This document shows positions 25,697-33,583 of a stretch of 64,000 nucleotides of DNA, piece by piece; the first letter of the stretch is position 1; the number at the start of each line of letters is the position of its first letter. The DNA is from CAVROT01 sp963722905 (GTDB lineage Bacteria; Pseudomonadota; Alphaproteobacteria; Rhodobacterales; Rhodobacteraceae), in NCBI GenBank assembly GCA_963722905.1, contig CAVROT010000003.1, positions 104,154-168,153 of the forward strand, written 5' to 3'. The notes under the pieces are model-generated. The model had not been told where the DNA came from. It did not search any database and was given only the letters and a program-made list of their open reading frames with translations. A program made the position numbers and the translations under genes.

Positions 25697-27021
25697 CCAT
25701 CGAATACATCAAGAGGGGCAAATCCGACGCGGAGCGATCCGAGGACGACGCGAAGACCCGCAGGATCGTCGAGGACACGCTTGCCCAGATCGCGGAGAAC
25801 GGCGACACCGCCGTTCGCGAGCTCGCCAATAAGTTCGACAGGTTCGACCGCGAGACCTATCGCCTGACGCAGGACGAAATCGACGCTCTGATCTCCGAAG
25901 TCTCCCAGGCCGATCTCGACGACATCCGCTTCGCCCAGGATCAGGTCCGCACCTTCGCCGAAGCGCAGCGCGCGTCCATGACGGATATCGAGATCGAGAC
26001 CCGACCCGGCGTGATCCTGGGGCACCGGACCATACCGGTGCAATCCGTCGGCTGCTACGTCCCCGCCGGCAAGTTTCCCATGGTCGCGTCGGCGCACATG
26101 TCGGTTCTGACCGCTTCGGTCGCGGGCGTTCCGCGGATCGCCGCCGCGACGCCGCCCTTCAAGGGCAAACCCAACCCGGCCGTCATCGCCGCCATGCATC
26201 TTGGCGGCGCGCACGAGATCTACGTGCTGGGCGGCATCCAGGCGATCGGTGCGATGGCGCTCGGGACCGAGACGATTGCGCCCGTCGACATGCTGGTCGG
26301 CCCCGGCAACGCGTTCGTGGCCGAGGCCAAGCGCCAGCTCTACGGCCGCGTCGGGATCGACCTGTTCGCCGGCCCGACCGAGACCATGGTGATCGCCGAC
26401 GAGACGGTGGACGCCGAACTCTGCGCCACCGATCTGCTGGGACAGGCCGAGCATGGCTACAACTCGCCTGCGGTGCTGGTCACCAATTCGCGCAGACTTG
26501 CCGAGGATACGCTTGCCGAAATCGACCGCATCCTCGCCATTCTGCCGACTGCCGACACGGCGGCTGCCTCCTGGCGCGATTACGGCGAGGTCATCGTCTG
26601 CGACGGTTACGACGGAATGCTGAAGGCCGCCAACGACATCGCGTCGGAGCATGTCCAGGTGATGACCGACCGCGACGACTGGTTTCTCGAAAACATGCAC
26701 TCCTACGGTGCCTTGTTCCTCGGGCCGCGCACCAACGTGGCGAACGGCGACAAGGTGATCGGGACCAACCACACGCTGCCAACGAAGAAGGCCGGCCGCT
26801 ATACGGGCGGTCTGTGGGTCGGCAAGTTCCTCAAGACGCACAGCTACCAGAAGATCACGACGGATGCGGCGGCGGCCGAGATCGGCGCCTACGGGTCGCG
26901 CCTTTGCCTGCTCGAAGGGTTCGTCGGCCATGCGGAACAATGCAACCTGCGGGTCCGCCGCTATGGCGGGATCAACGTCCCGTATGGCGGCGCCGCTCCG
27001 AAGACCATTGCGGCGGAGTGA
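25693..27021 (+). CDS. HisD-family dehydrogenase, HpsN-like
   Basis: A 442-residue NAD-dependent, zinc-dependent dehydrogenase of the histidinol dehydrogenase family. The sequence (GCYVPAGKFPMVASAHMSVL, VDMLVGPGNAFVAEAKRQL, YTGGLWVGKFLKT) resembles the HpsN branch, which oxidises 2,3-dihydroxypropane-1-sulfonate to sulfolactate, rather than biosynthetic HisD. The catalytic set is intact: GQAEHG (Gln and His zinc ligands), SEHVQV (Glu/His bases), GDKVIGTNHTLP (Asp ligand) and EGFVGHAEQ (His ligand). A four-electron oxidation of a primary alcohol to an acid is therefore likely. No histidine-biosynthesis genes are near, which supports a catabolic role. Confidence 0.85.
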   Translation: MTIEYIKRGKSDAERSEDDAKTRRIVEDTLAQIAENGDTAVRELANKFDRFDRETYRLTQDEIDALISEVSQADLDDIRFAQDQVRTFAEAQRASMTDIEIETRPGVILGHRTIPVQSVGCYVPAGKFPMVASAHMSVLTASVAGVPRIAAATPPFKGKPNPAVIAAMHLGGAHEIYVLGGIQAIGAMALGTETIAPVDMLVGPGNAFVAEAKRQLYGRVGIDLFAGPTETMVIADETVDAELCATDLLGQAEHGYNSPAVLVTNSRRLAEDTLAEIDRILAILPTADTAAASWRDYGEVIVCDGYDGMLKAANDIASEHVQVMTDRDDWFLENMHSYGALFLGPRTNVANGDKVIGTNHTLPTKKAGRYTGGLWVGKFLKTHSYQKITTDAAAAEIGAYGSRLCLLEGFVGHAEQCNLRVRRYGGINVPYGGAAPKTIAAE

Positions 27022-27023
27022 TC

Positions 27024-28067
27024 ATGGACGCCCAGACCCGGAACAAGGCCCTTGTCGCGCCGATCCGAGCCGCGATGTACGACTTCACCGAAAGCGGGGT
27101 GCGGGCGGCGATCGGAGCGGCCATCGCCGCCGACGCCCTCATCCATCTGGCGCATCCGTTCGGCGACTTCACCGGAGACGTGTTCTACGACCACGCCTAT
27201 GCGGACCTCTTCTCGGCCATTCCCGACCTCGAACGGCGGGACACGATCGTCATGGCCGGTCCCGACGAGGCGGGCGCCGAATGGGTCGGCTGCGGCGGAT
27301 ATTACACCGGAACCTTCCGGTCTTCATGGCTCGATATCCCGCCGACCGGTCATCAGATCTCGATGCGGTTTCACGAGTTCTTCCGGATAAAGGCCGGGCG
27401 CATCGTCGAGGTGCAGGCACTTTGGGACATCCCCGAAGTGATGATGCAGGCGAAAGCCTGGCCGATGGCGCCGTCGCTCGGTCGGGAATGGCACGTGCCG
27501 GGGCCGGCGACCCAGGACGGCCATGTGCGCGGCCCCTACGACGCGGAAAGCAGCGAAAAGACCCGGCAACACATCGTCGACATGCTGACAGCACTCAAGC
27601 GCCACCCATCGGAGGGAGGTCCGGATGTGATGGAGATGGACCGCTACTGGCATCCGCGGATGAACTGGTACGGTCCCTCCGGCATCGGTACCGGCCGTGG
27701 CATCAAGGGATTTCGCGACTGGCACCAGATCCCGTTCCTGAACGCCATGCCGGACCGCGGCCGGTACCTAGATGAGATCAGCTATCACTTCTTCGGTGAC
27801 GGCGATTACGCCGCCGTTACGGGCTGGCCCAACATGATGCAGACCTTGACCCATGACGGCTGGCTGGGCATCGCTCCGTCGGGACGGCGCATCACGATGC
27901 GCTCTCTCGACTTCTGGCGGCTGGAGAACGGCCTGATCCGCGAGAACTGGGTGCTGGTCGACCTTCTGGACGCCTACCGTCAACTCGACGTCGACGTCTT
28001 CGCCCGGCTTCGCGAATTCAACAAGGCGCGCCCGGGGTTCGATCCCGGGACCGGAAGAGTGGCGTGA
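27024..28067 (+). CDS. Double SnoaL-like protein A
   Basis: A 347-residue protein with two NTF2-like halves. In half 1, GYYTGTFRSSWLDIPPTGHQ and FHEFFRIKAGRIVEVQALWD match the SnoaL core. In half 2 (from about residue 195), MDRYWHPRMNWYGPSGIGTG, TGWPNMMQTLTHDGWLGIAP and DFWRLENGLIRENWVLVDLL repeat it. It resembles the other two double proteins in the operon most clearly in half 2 (WYGPSGIG, GWPNM, ENW). The start at ATG 27024 is 2 bp after the dehydrogenase stop; an in-frame GTG at 27018 is possible. Enzymatic role unknown. Confidence 0.78.
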   Translation: MDAQTRNKALVAPIRAAMYDFTESGVRAAIGAAIAADALIHLAHPFGDFTGDVFYDHAYADLFSAIPDLERRDTIVMAGPDEAGAEWVGCGGYYTGTFRSSWLDIPPTGHQISMRFHEFFRIKAGRIVEVQALWDIPEVMMQAKAWPMAPSLGREWHVPGPATQDGHVRGPYDAESSEKTRQHIVDMLTALKRHPSEGGPDVMEMDRYWHPRMNWYGPSGIGTGRGIKGFRDWHQIPFLNAMPDRGRYLDEISYHFFGDGDYAAVTGWPNMMQTLTHDGWLGIAPSGRRITMRSLDFWRLENGLIRENWVLVDLLDAYRQLDVDVFARLREFNKARPGFDPGTGRVA

Positions 28068-28828
28068 TGGCGCTTCCCCGTTCGCCATCCCTTCGGCTGG
28101 ACGGCCGGCGCGCATTCGTGACCGGGGCGTCCTCGGGCATCGGTCTCGGGGCGGCGGTGGCGCTCGCGGAAGCGGGCGCGCATGTCGTCTGCGTCGCGCG
28201 CGGCGTCGAACGGCTGGACGCAACGGTCGGCGAGATGGCGGGCGAAGGCTGGTCGGTCGAGGCGTTGTCGCTGGACGTGGCCGACCTCGACGCCCTCGGA
28301 GCGGCGTTCGATGGTCCGGCCTACGACATTGTGGTCAATTCAGCCGGCCTCGGCCGGCACGGGCCCGCGATCGAAACGCACCCAGACGATTTCGATGCCG
28401 TCATGACGGTGAACCTGCGGTCCGCCTACTTTCTCTCCACCTACGCCGCCCGGCCGATGATCGCCGCGGGCCGACCGGGCTCGATCGTCCACGTCTCCAG
28501 CCAGATGGGACATGTCGGCGGCATCGACCGAACCGTCTACTGCGCCTCCAAGCATGGCCTCGAAGGCATGGTCAAGGCGATGGCCATCGAATGGGGACCG
28601 CACCTTGTCCGCATCAACACCCTTTGCCCCACCTTCATCCGCACGCCGCTGACCGAAGCGACGTTCGCCGACCCTGCACGCGCCGCCTGGATCGCCGGCA
28701 GGATAAAGCTCGGTCGCCCAGGCGTCATCGAGGACATCATGGGGGCGGTCCTTTATCTCGCATCCGATGCTTCGGCGCTGGTGACCGGGTCCGCGCTTAA
28801 AGTCGACGGGGGCTGGACGGCCGGCTGA
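28067..28828 (+). CDS. Short-chain dehydrogenase/reductase
   Basis: A 253-residue classical SDR. The Rossmann motif is VTGASSGIGLGAAVALAEAG. The structural NxAG motif appears as NSAG. The catalytic Ser is in VHVSSQMGH, and Tyr/Lys are in YCASKHGLEG. The C-terminal GSALKVDGGWTAG is typical. It probably oxidises or reduces an alcohol/ketone intermediate of the operon's substrate with NAD(P). Start choice is ATG 28067 (TGATG overlap with the previous gene); GTG 28064 is one codon longer. It overlaps the LacI gene by one base. Confidence 0.88.
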   Translation: MALPRSPSLRLDGRRAFVTGASSGIGLGAAVALAEAGAHVVCVARGVERLDATVGEMAGEGWSVEALSLDVADLDALGAAFDGPAYDIVVNSAGLGRHGPAIETHPDDFDAVMTVNLRSAYFLSTYAARPMIAAGRPGSIVHVSSQMGHVGGIDRTVYCASKHGLEGMVKAMAIEWGPHLVRINTLCPTFIRTPLTEATFADPARAAWIAGRIKLGRPGVIEDIMGAVLYLASDASALVTGSALKVDGGWTAG

Positions 28829-29847
28829 TGGGCGAGAAGGTCACCGCCCACCAGGTCGCCGCGCGTGCGGGCGTCAGCCAATCGGCGGTCAGCCGCACCT
28901 TCACGCCCGGAGCCTCGGTGTCTCCCGGGACGGCGGCCCGGATCCGCAAGGCGGCCGAAGAGCTGGGGTACCGGCCGAACACGCTCGCGAGGTCTCTCAT
29001 CACGGGACGCAGCCAGATCATCGGCCTCGTCGTCGCGTATCTGGAGAATTACTTCTACCCCGAAGTCCTGGAGAAACTCTCGTACGCCCTGCAATCGCGC
29101 GGCTATCACGTACTCGTCTTCATGGCGTCCCAGAACGCCGGAGACATCGACGAGATATTGCAGGAAATCCTCGATTTTCAGGTCGACGGCATCATCATGG
29201 CGTCGGCGGCGCTCTCTTCGGACTTCGCATCGCGCTGCCAGACGGCCGGCGTCCCCGTCATCTTCTTCAACCGCCGACAGGATATAGACGGAATTTCGTC
29301 GGTCACGTCCGACAATTTCGGCGGCGGAAACCAGCTCGCGAAATTTCTGATGGCCGGTGGGCATCGGAGGTTCGCCTACATCGCCGGCTGGGATGGCGCG
29401 TCCACGCAGCGCGACCGGGAAGCCGGGTTCGTCGCAGGCCTCGCCGCGAAAGGTCATGGCCTCCACGCCCGGGAGGTTGGAAATTTCGATGCGGTGACGG
29501 CATGGCAGGCCGCCTGCAGGATGTTCGACCGCCCGGATCCGCCTGACGCGCTCTTCACGGCGAACGATCACATGGCATTCCAGGCAATGGACGTGATCCG
29601 GTCCGAGTTCAATCTTCGGATACCCGGGGACGTCTCCGTCGTGGGCTTCGACGACGTGCCTCCGGCCGCCTGGAAGGCCTACGATCTGACCACGGTTCGC
29701 CAGCGCGCAAACCGGATGGTAGCGGAAACCGTCTCGACGCTGCTATTGCAGATCGGCGATCCGACGATCGTACCGCAACAGATTTCCGTCGATGCCCCGC
29801 TCATCGTACGCAGCTCCGCCCGTATTCCCGAAGGATGGCCCAGATGA
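28828..29847 (+). CDS. LacI-family transcriptional regulator
   Basis: A 339-residue regulator with an N-terminal helix-turn-helix (VTAHQVAARAGVSQSAVSRT), the hinge helix region RPNTLARSLITGRS, and a periplasmic-binding-like effector domain. The effector domain includes IIGLVVAYLENYFYPEVLEK, FNRRQDIDGISSVTSDN and PGDVSVVGFDDVPPAAW. It lies inside the operon, coupled to the SDR (TGATG) and to the following SnoaL-like gene (ATGA), which suggests autoregulation. The palindrome at 20258-20271 upstream of the transporter is the best candidate operator. Confidence 0.92.
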   Translation: MGEKVTAHQVAARAGVSQSAVSRTFTPGASVSPGTAARIRKAAEELGYRPNTLARSLITGRSQIIGLVVAYLENYFYPEVLEKLSYALQSRGYHVLVFMASQNAGDIDEILQEILDFQVDGIIMASAALSSDFASRCQTAGVPVIFFNRRQDIDGISSVTSDNFGGGNQLAKFLMAGGHRRFAYIAGWDGASTQRDREAGFVAGLAAKGHGLHAREVGNFDAVTAWQAACRMFDRPDPPDALFTANDHMAFQAMDVIRSEFNLRIPGDVSVVGFDDVPPAAWKAYDLTTVRQRANRMVAETVSTLLLQIGDPTIVPQQISVDAPLIVRSSARIPEGWPR

Positions 29848-30818
29848 AGGACTTCGATCCCAAATTCCGGAATTTCCCCGATTACATCGTCGGTATCACC
29901 AAGCAGATCTGGGAAGACCGCAGCATTCATACGTTGCATGACTATTATGCGCCGGACATCGTGGTACGCTCGCCAGCCTCGGTCGTCATCGGAAACGCGA
30001 GCGTCATTGCCGCGACGATGGCGACGCTGGCCGAGTTTCCGGACCGGACCCTCCTGGGTGAGGATGTGATCTGGAGCGGCACGCCGGAGGACGGCATGCT
30101 CTCGTCACACCGGCTGCTGTCCACCGCGACCCATATCGGCAGCGGGGTTTACGGGACTGCGACCGGCCGGAAACTCCGGTACCGTATCCTGGCCGATTGC
30201 CATGCGCGTTCCAACCGGATCGATGACGAATGGCTGATCCGCGACCAGGCCGCCATCGTCCGTCAGCTTGGATTGAACCCGCACGATTTTGCGCGCGATC
30301 TGATTGCCAGGGAGGGCGGACCCGAGAATTGCGTCAAGCCACTGTCGCCCGATACGGACCGGAAGGGTCCCTATTCCGGGTCCGGTGACGAAAACGAATG
30401 GGGCCTGAAGTATGCCGACATCGTCGGACGGATCATGTCCGCCGATCTGTCCGTCATTCCCCTGGAATACGACCGTGCGGTACAGGCCGAGTATCCCGGT
30501 GGCGTTACAGATCATTCCCACGGGTCGGTCGACCGCTTCTGGATCGGCCTGCGGGCCAGCTTTCCCTCGGCCGAATTCCGCATCGAGCATCGGATCGGCC
30601 GGGACGACCCGCTGATGCCGCCCCGCGCGGCCCTTCGTTGGAGCCTGACCGGAAAGCATGACGGCTGGGGCGTCTTCGGCCCGCCCACCGGCGCAGATGT
30701 CTACGTCCTGGGAATATCACACGCCGAGTTCGGGCCCTGGGGGCTCCGTCGTGAATGGACACTTTACGACGAAACCGCGATCTGGAAGCAAATCCTGCTT
30801 GCGACGGGAAATGTCTGA
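29844..30818 (+). CDS. Double SnoaL-like protein B
   Basis: A 324-residue protein of two NTF2-like halves. Half 1 begins FPDYIVGITKQIWEDRSIHT and has YYAPDIVVRSPASVVIGNAS; half 2 begins near GLKYADIVGRIMSADLSVI and ends in REWTLYDETAIWKQILLAT. It differs from the other two double proteins, as it lacks the GWPNM motif and has HIGSGVYGTATGRKLRYRIL. The start is ATG 29844 with AAGGA 9 bases upstream; ATG 29835 is also in frame. It overlaps the LacI gene by 4 bp. Function unknown. Confidence 0.74.
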   Translation: MKDFDPKFRNFPDYIVGITKQIWEDRSIHTLHDYYAPDIVVRSPASVVIGNASVIAATMATLAEFPDRTLLGEDVIWSGTPEDGMLSSHRLLSTATHIGSGVYGTATGRKLRYRILADCHARSNRIDDEWLIRDQAAIVRQLGLNPHDFARDLIAREGGPENCVKPLSPDTDRKGPYSGSGDENEWGLKYADIVGRIMSADLSVIPLEYDRAVQAEYPGGVTDHSHGSVDRFWIGLRASFPSAEFRIEHRIGRDDPLMPPRAALRWSLTGKHDGWGVFGPPTGADVYVLGISHAEFGPWGLRREWTLYDETAIWKQILLATGNV

Positions 30819-30879
30819 TGCGCGGCAATGGACATCGCTTTCCCATCCCACACAGTATCCGAGTTCAAGGAGGTCGACC

Positions 30880-31884
30880 ATGACCGTGACCGACGTTGCG
30901 CTGGCCCGCGAAACGAACCAGTCCGCTGCCCAGCCACAGATCGTCCATTACGGCGAACTCATCCCGTGCAAGACGGCTTTCATCGACGCCCATACCCCAG
31001 GCTCGAACCAGAAGGAGAACTTCACGATCATCGGCGGCGGCGTATCGGAAAGCCCCGATCAGCACGTCCACATCACCGACCGGGTGGGGTTCAACATCGG
31101 CGCCGCCGGACAGCCGCCGTTCTGCCGGAACTCGCTCCATTCGCATCGCACCGCCGAGGTGTTTTTCGTTCTGAAGGGGCGCTGGCGGTTCTTCTGGGGC
31201 CGGTGGGGCAAGGCCGGCGAAGTCGTGCTGGAAGAAGGGGATATCATCGACATTCCGACAGGCATATTTCGTGGGTTCGAGAATATCGGCACCGATTACG
31301 GGATGATCATGGCGATCCTCGGTGGCGACGACGCCGGCGGCGGCGTGATCTGGGCCCCCCAGGTCATCGAGGACGCGAAGGATCACGGTCTCGTTCTGGC
31401 CCAGAGCGGCAAGCTCTATGACAGCAAGGCGGGCCAGTCGCTGCCCGACGGCGTGATGCCGATGCCCGTCCTGACCGACGAAGAACTGCAGGCATTCCCC
31501 GAACCGACGCCGATGCATGTCGTGGGCGGCTATGTGCGCCGCTATGCCGACATGATGGCCCTGGCCGGGGCCGGCGCACCTGCGAAGGTCATCGGCGCGA
31601 CCGGCCTCATTCGCGACAAGCCCGGCTTCGAGATCGAGTTCCTTCGTCGCGGCTCGATCCCCGAGGACGCCTATTCCCTGGATAGCAACGAGGTCCTCAT
31701 GGCGATGCGCGGCCATTGGCGCGTCGCTTGGGACGGCGGCGAGGCGATCCTCGCGCCCGGCGATACCTGCCTCGTTCCGCAGGGCCTGCGCCATACCCTC
31801 GCGCCGTCGATGAGCGGCGAGGCGAGCCTTTACCGGGTGATGAACACCGACGATCCGGCTGGCCCGACCTGGAACGCGGCATGA
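30880..31884 (+). CDS. Bicupin protein
   Basis: A 334-residue protein with two cupin barrels. Cupin 1 has a metal-binding motif 1 (NSLHSHRTAEVFFVLKG: His, His, Glu), but its motif 2 (GDIIDIPTGIFRGFEN) has Arg/Phe where the third His is expected. Cupin 2 is the reverse: motif 1 is degenerate (SLDSNEVLMAMRG) while motif 2 keeps His (PQGLRHTLAP). Such bicupins include dioxygenases, isomerases and lyases, so no reaction is assigned. The start has a strong AAGGAGG 6 bases upstream and lies 61 bp after the previous gene. It overlaps the MetE-like gene by ATGA. Confidence 0.8.
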   Translation: MTVTDVALARETNQSAAQPQIVHYGELIPCKTAFIDAHTPGSNQKENFTIIGGGVSESPDQHVHITDRVGFNIGAAGQPPFCRNSLHSHRTAEVFFVLKGRWRFFWGRWGKAGEVVLEEGDIIDIPTGIFRGFENIGTDYGMIMAILGGDDAGGGVIWAPQVIEDAKDHGLVLAQSGKLYDSKAGQSLPDGVMPMPVLTDEELQAFPEPTPMHVVGGYVRRYADMMALAGAGAPAKVIGATGLIRDKPGFEIEFLRRGSIPEDAYSLDSNEVLMAMRGHWRVAWDGGEAILAPGDTCLVPQGLRHTLAPSMSGEASLYRVMNTDDPAGPTWNAA

Positions 31885-33008
31885 GCCGGATCGCGGTCAC
31901 GCATACGGGGTCGCTGCCGCGCTCGCAGGACGTCGTGGACTTCCTGTTCGCCCGCGAGCGCGGCGAGGCCTACGACACCGACGCCTTCGACGCCGCGATG
32001 ACGGGCGCGGTGTCCGAAACCGTCCGCAAGCAGGTCGAGGCGGGCGTCGACTGTGTCTCGGACGGGGAAACCAGCAAGATCAGCTATGCGACCTACGTCA
32101 AGGACCGATACACCGGCTTTGCCGGGGATAGCCCGCGAAACGCCCCCGCCGATCTGAAACTGTTCCCGGGATACCTTCGACGCCTCGCCACCTCGGGAGG
32201 TACGCCCGAATACGCCCGTCCCATGTGCGTGGGCGAGGTGCGCGCGAAGGGCCAAAGCGAGCTGGACAAGGATATCGCCAACCTGAGGGCGGCGATAAGC
32301 GAGCATGGCGCGCGGGAGGGCTTCATGAACGCGGCCTCGCCGGGCGTCATATCCCTGTTCCTGCAGAACGATCACTACCCCGGTCGCGACGCCTATCTGG
32401 CGGCCCTGGCCGATGCGATGGCGTCCGAGTACCGGGCCATCGTGGAGTCCGGTCTGATCCTCCAGCTCGATTGCCCCGATCTGGCGCTGGCGCGGCATAT
32501 GCTGTTCGCCGACCTGTCGGACGCAGAGTTCGTCCGCATCGCGGCCACCCATGTCGAGGCGCTGCGCCACGCGCTTGCCGGGATCGACCCGGCGCGGGTG
32601 CGCATCCACATTTGCTGGGGCAATTACGAGGGGCCGCATGTCTGCGACATCGACATGGACAAGGTCTTCACCACTCTGATGTCGGTCCCCGCGCGCTATA
32701 TCCTGTTCGAGACGTCCAATCCCCGTCACGCCCATGAATGGACCGTCTTTCGCGACCGGCGGCACGAGATTCCCGACGACAAGATCCTGGTGCCCGGCTG
32801 CGTCGACACCACGACGAACTTCGTCGAACATCCACGCCTCGTGGCCGAGCGGATAGGGCGCTTTGCCGATATCGTCGGTCCCGATCGCGTCATGGCCGGG
32901 TCCGATTGCGGGTTCGGAACCTTTGCCGGTTACGGCGCGGTGGACCCCGACATCGCTTACGCGAAGCTGGCTGCGCTGGCAGATGGCGCGTCGCTGGCCC
33001 GTCCATGA
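31881..33008 (+). CDS. MetE C-terminal-like / epoxyalkane:CoM transferase-like zinc protein
   Basis: A 375-residue single-domain member of the cobalamin-independent methionine synthase (UROD/MetE-like) superfamily. The N-terminal THTGSLPRSQDVVDFL motif and the zinc site HICWGNYEGPH plus GSDCGFGTFAGYG (the H-x-C...C pattern of MetE and epoxyalkane:CoM transferase) are present. The N-terminal folate domain of full MetE is absent. Family members activate a thiol on zinc for alkyl transfer or C-S bond chemistry. A methionine-synthase role is unlikely in this operon. It overlaps the bicupin by 4 bp and the next, broken gene by 4 bp. Confidence 0.8.
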   Translation: MSRIAVTHTGSLPRSQDVVDFLFARERGEAYDTDAFDAAMTGAVSETVRKQVEAGVDCVSDGETSKISYATYVKDRYTGFAGDSPRNAPADLKLFPGYLRRLATSGGTPEYARPMCVGEVRAKGQSELDKDIANLRAAISEHGAREGFMNAASPGVISLFLQNDHYPGRDAYLAALADAMASEYRAIVESGLILQLDCPDLALARHMLFADLSDAEFVRIAATHVEALRHALAGIDPARVRIHICWGNYEGPHVCDIDMDKVFTTLMSVPARYILFETSNPRHAHEWTVFRDRRHEIPDDKILVPGCVDTTTNFVEHPRLVAERIGRFADIVGPDRVMAGSDCGFGTFAGYGAVDPDIAYAKLAALADGASLARP

Positions 33009-33583
33009 CCCTCCCTCGGACTTCTGCCCGGCATGATGCGCGACGCGCGGCTGTTCGGGCCCGGAAAGCCGCCTCCGCCGGCGGACGGTTCGTTCGTCAC
33101 GAAGCGGTTTCGCGGCACGCGACGGCTGGCAACACCGCGGCCGAATTGTGCATGCACTGCCGAGCGTCGCGTTCGCCGGCCTGTCGATGGGCGGGATCGC
33201 TGCAATGGGGCGCTCAGGCAGGCACCCAAACGGATCTCGCGATCGGCGCTCCCCCATACCGATCCGCTGGCCGGGATGGTACAAGCGCGCCAGAGTCGCG
33301 GACCGCGAACCGAGGCAGCGCCGGACTGGGGACTTCAATGCGTCATGCGTGAGGAAGAATGATAGCGAACTGCCGTGCAGGGACCCGCGAAGGCACCCTC
33401 GATTCCTGCCCTGAGATGGCGATGTCCGACGCATGGCGAAAAGGCGCGACCGCCTCCGTCGAGGGCGGCCGCGGGCTGCGCGGCGCGCCATCCGAAGACC
33501 GTGAAGCCGTGAGGCGGACGCATCTATCGGACGCGCATCGCCGGCACGAACGAACCGAACAGCCCATGGATCGCCTGCGATGA
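33005..33583 (+). pseudogene. Decayed alpha/beta-hydrolase
   Basis: Pieces of an alpha/beta-hydrolase follow each other in three frames: MTL, then LLPGMMRDARLFGP (about 33021), ADGSFVT, VSRHATAGNTAAEL (about 33104), HALPSVAFAGLSMGGIAAM with the nucleophile elbow GLSMGG (about 33151), then ALRQAPKRISRSALPHTDPL...CVMREEE to TGA at 33360, and a possible LDSCPEMAM remnant after that. At least four frameshifts are needed and the whole is shorter than a normal 240-270-residue enzyme. The first ATG overlaps the upstream stop (ATGA) and the last frame ends in an ATGA overlap with the next gene. This shows it was a coupled member of the operon. Confidence 0.7.
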
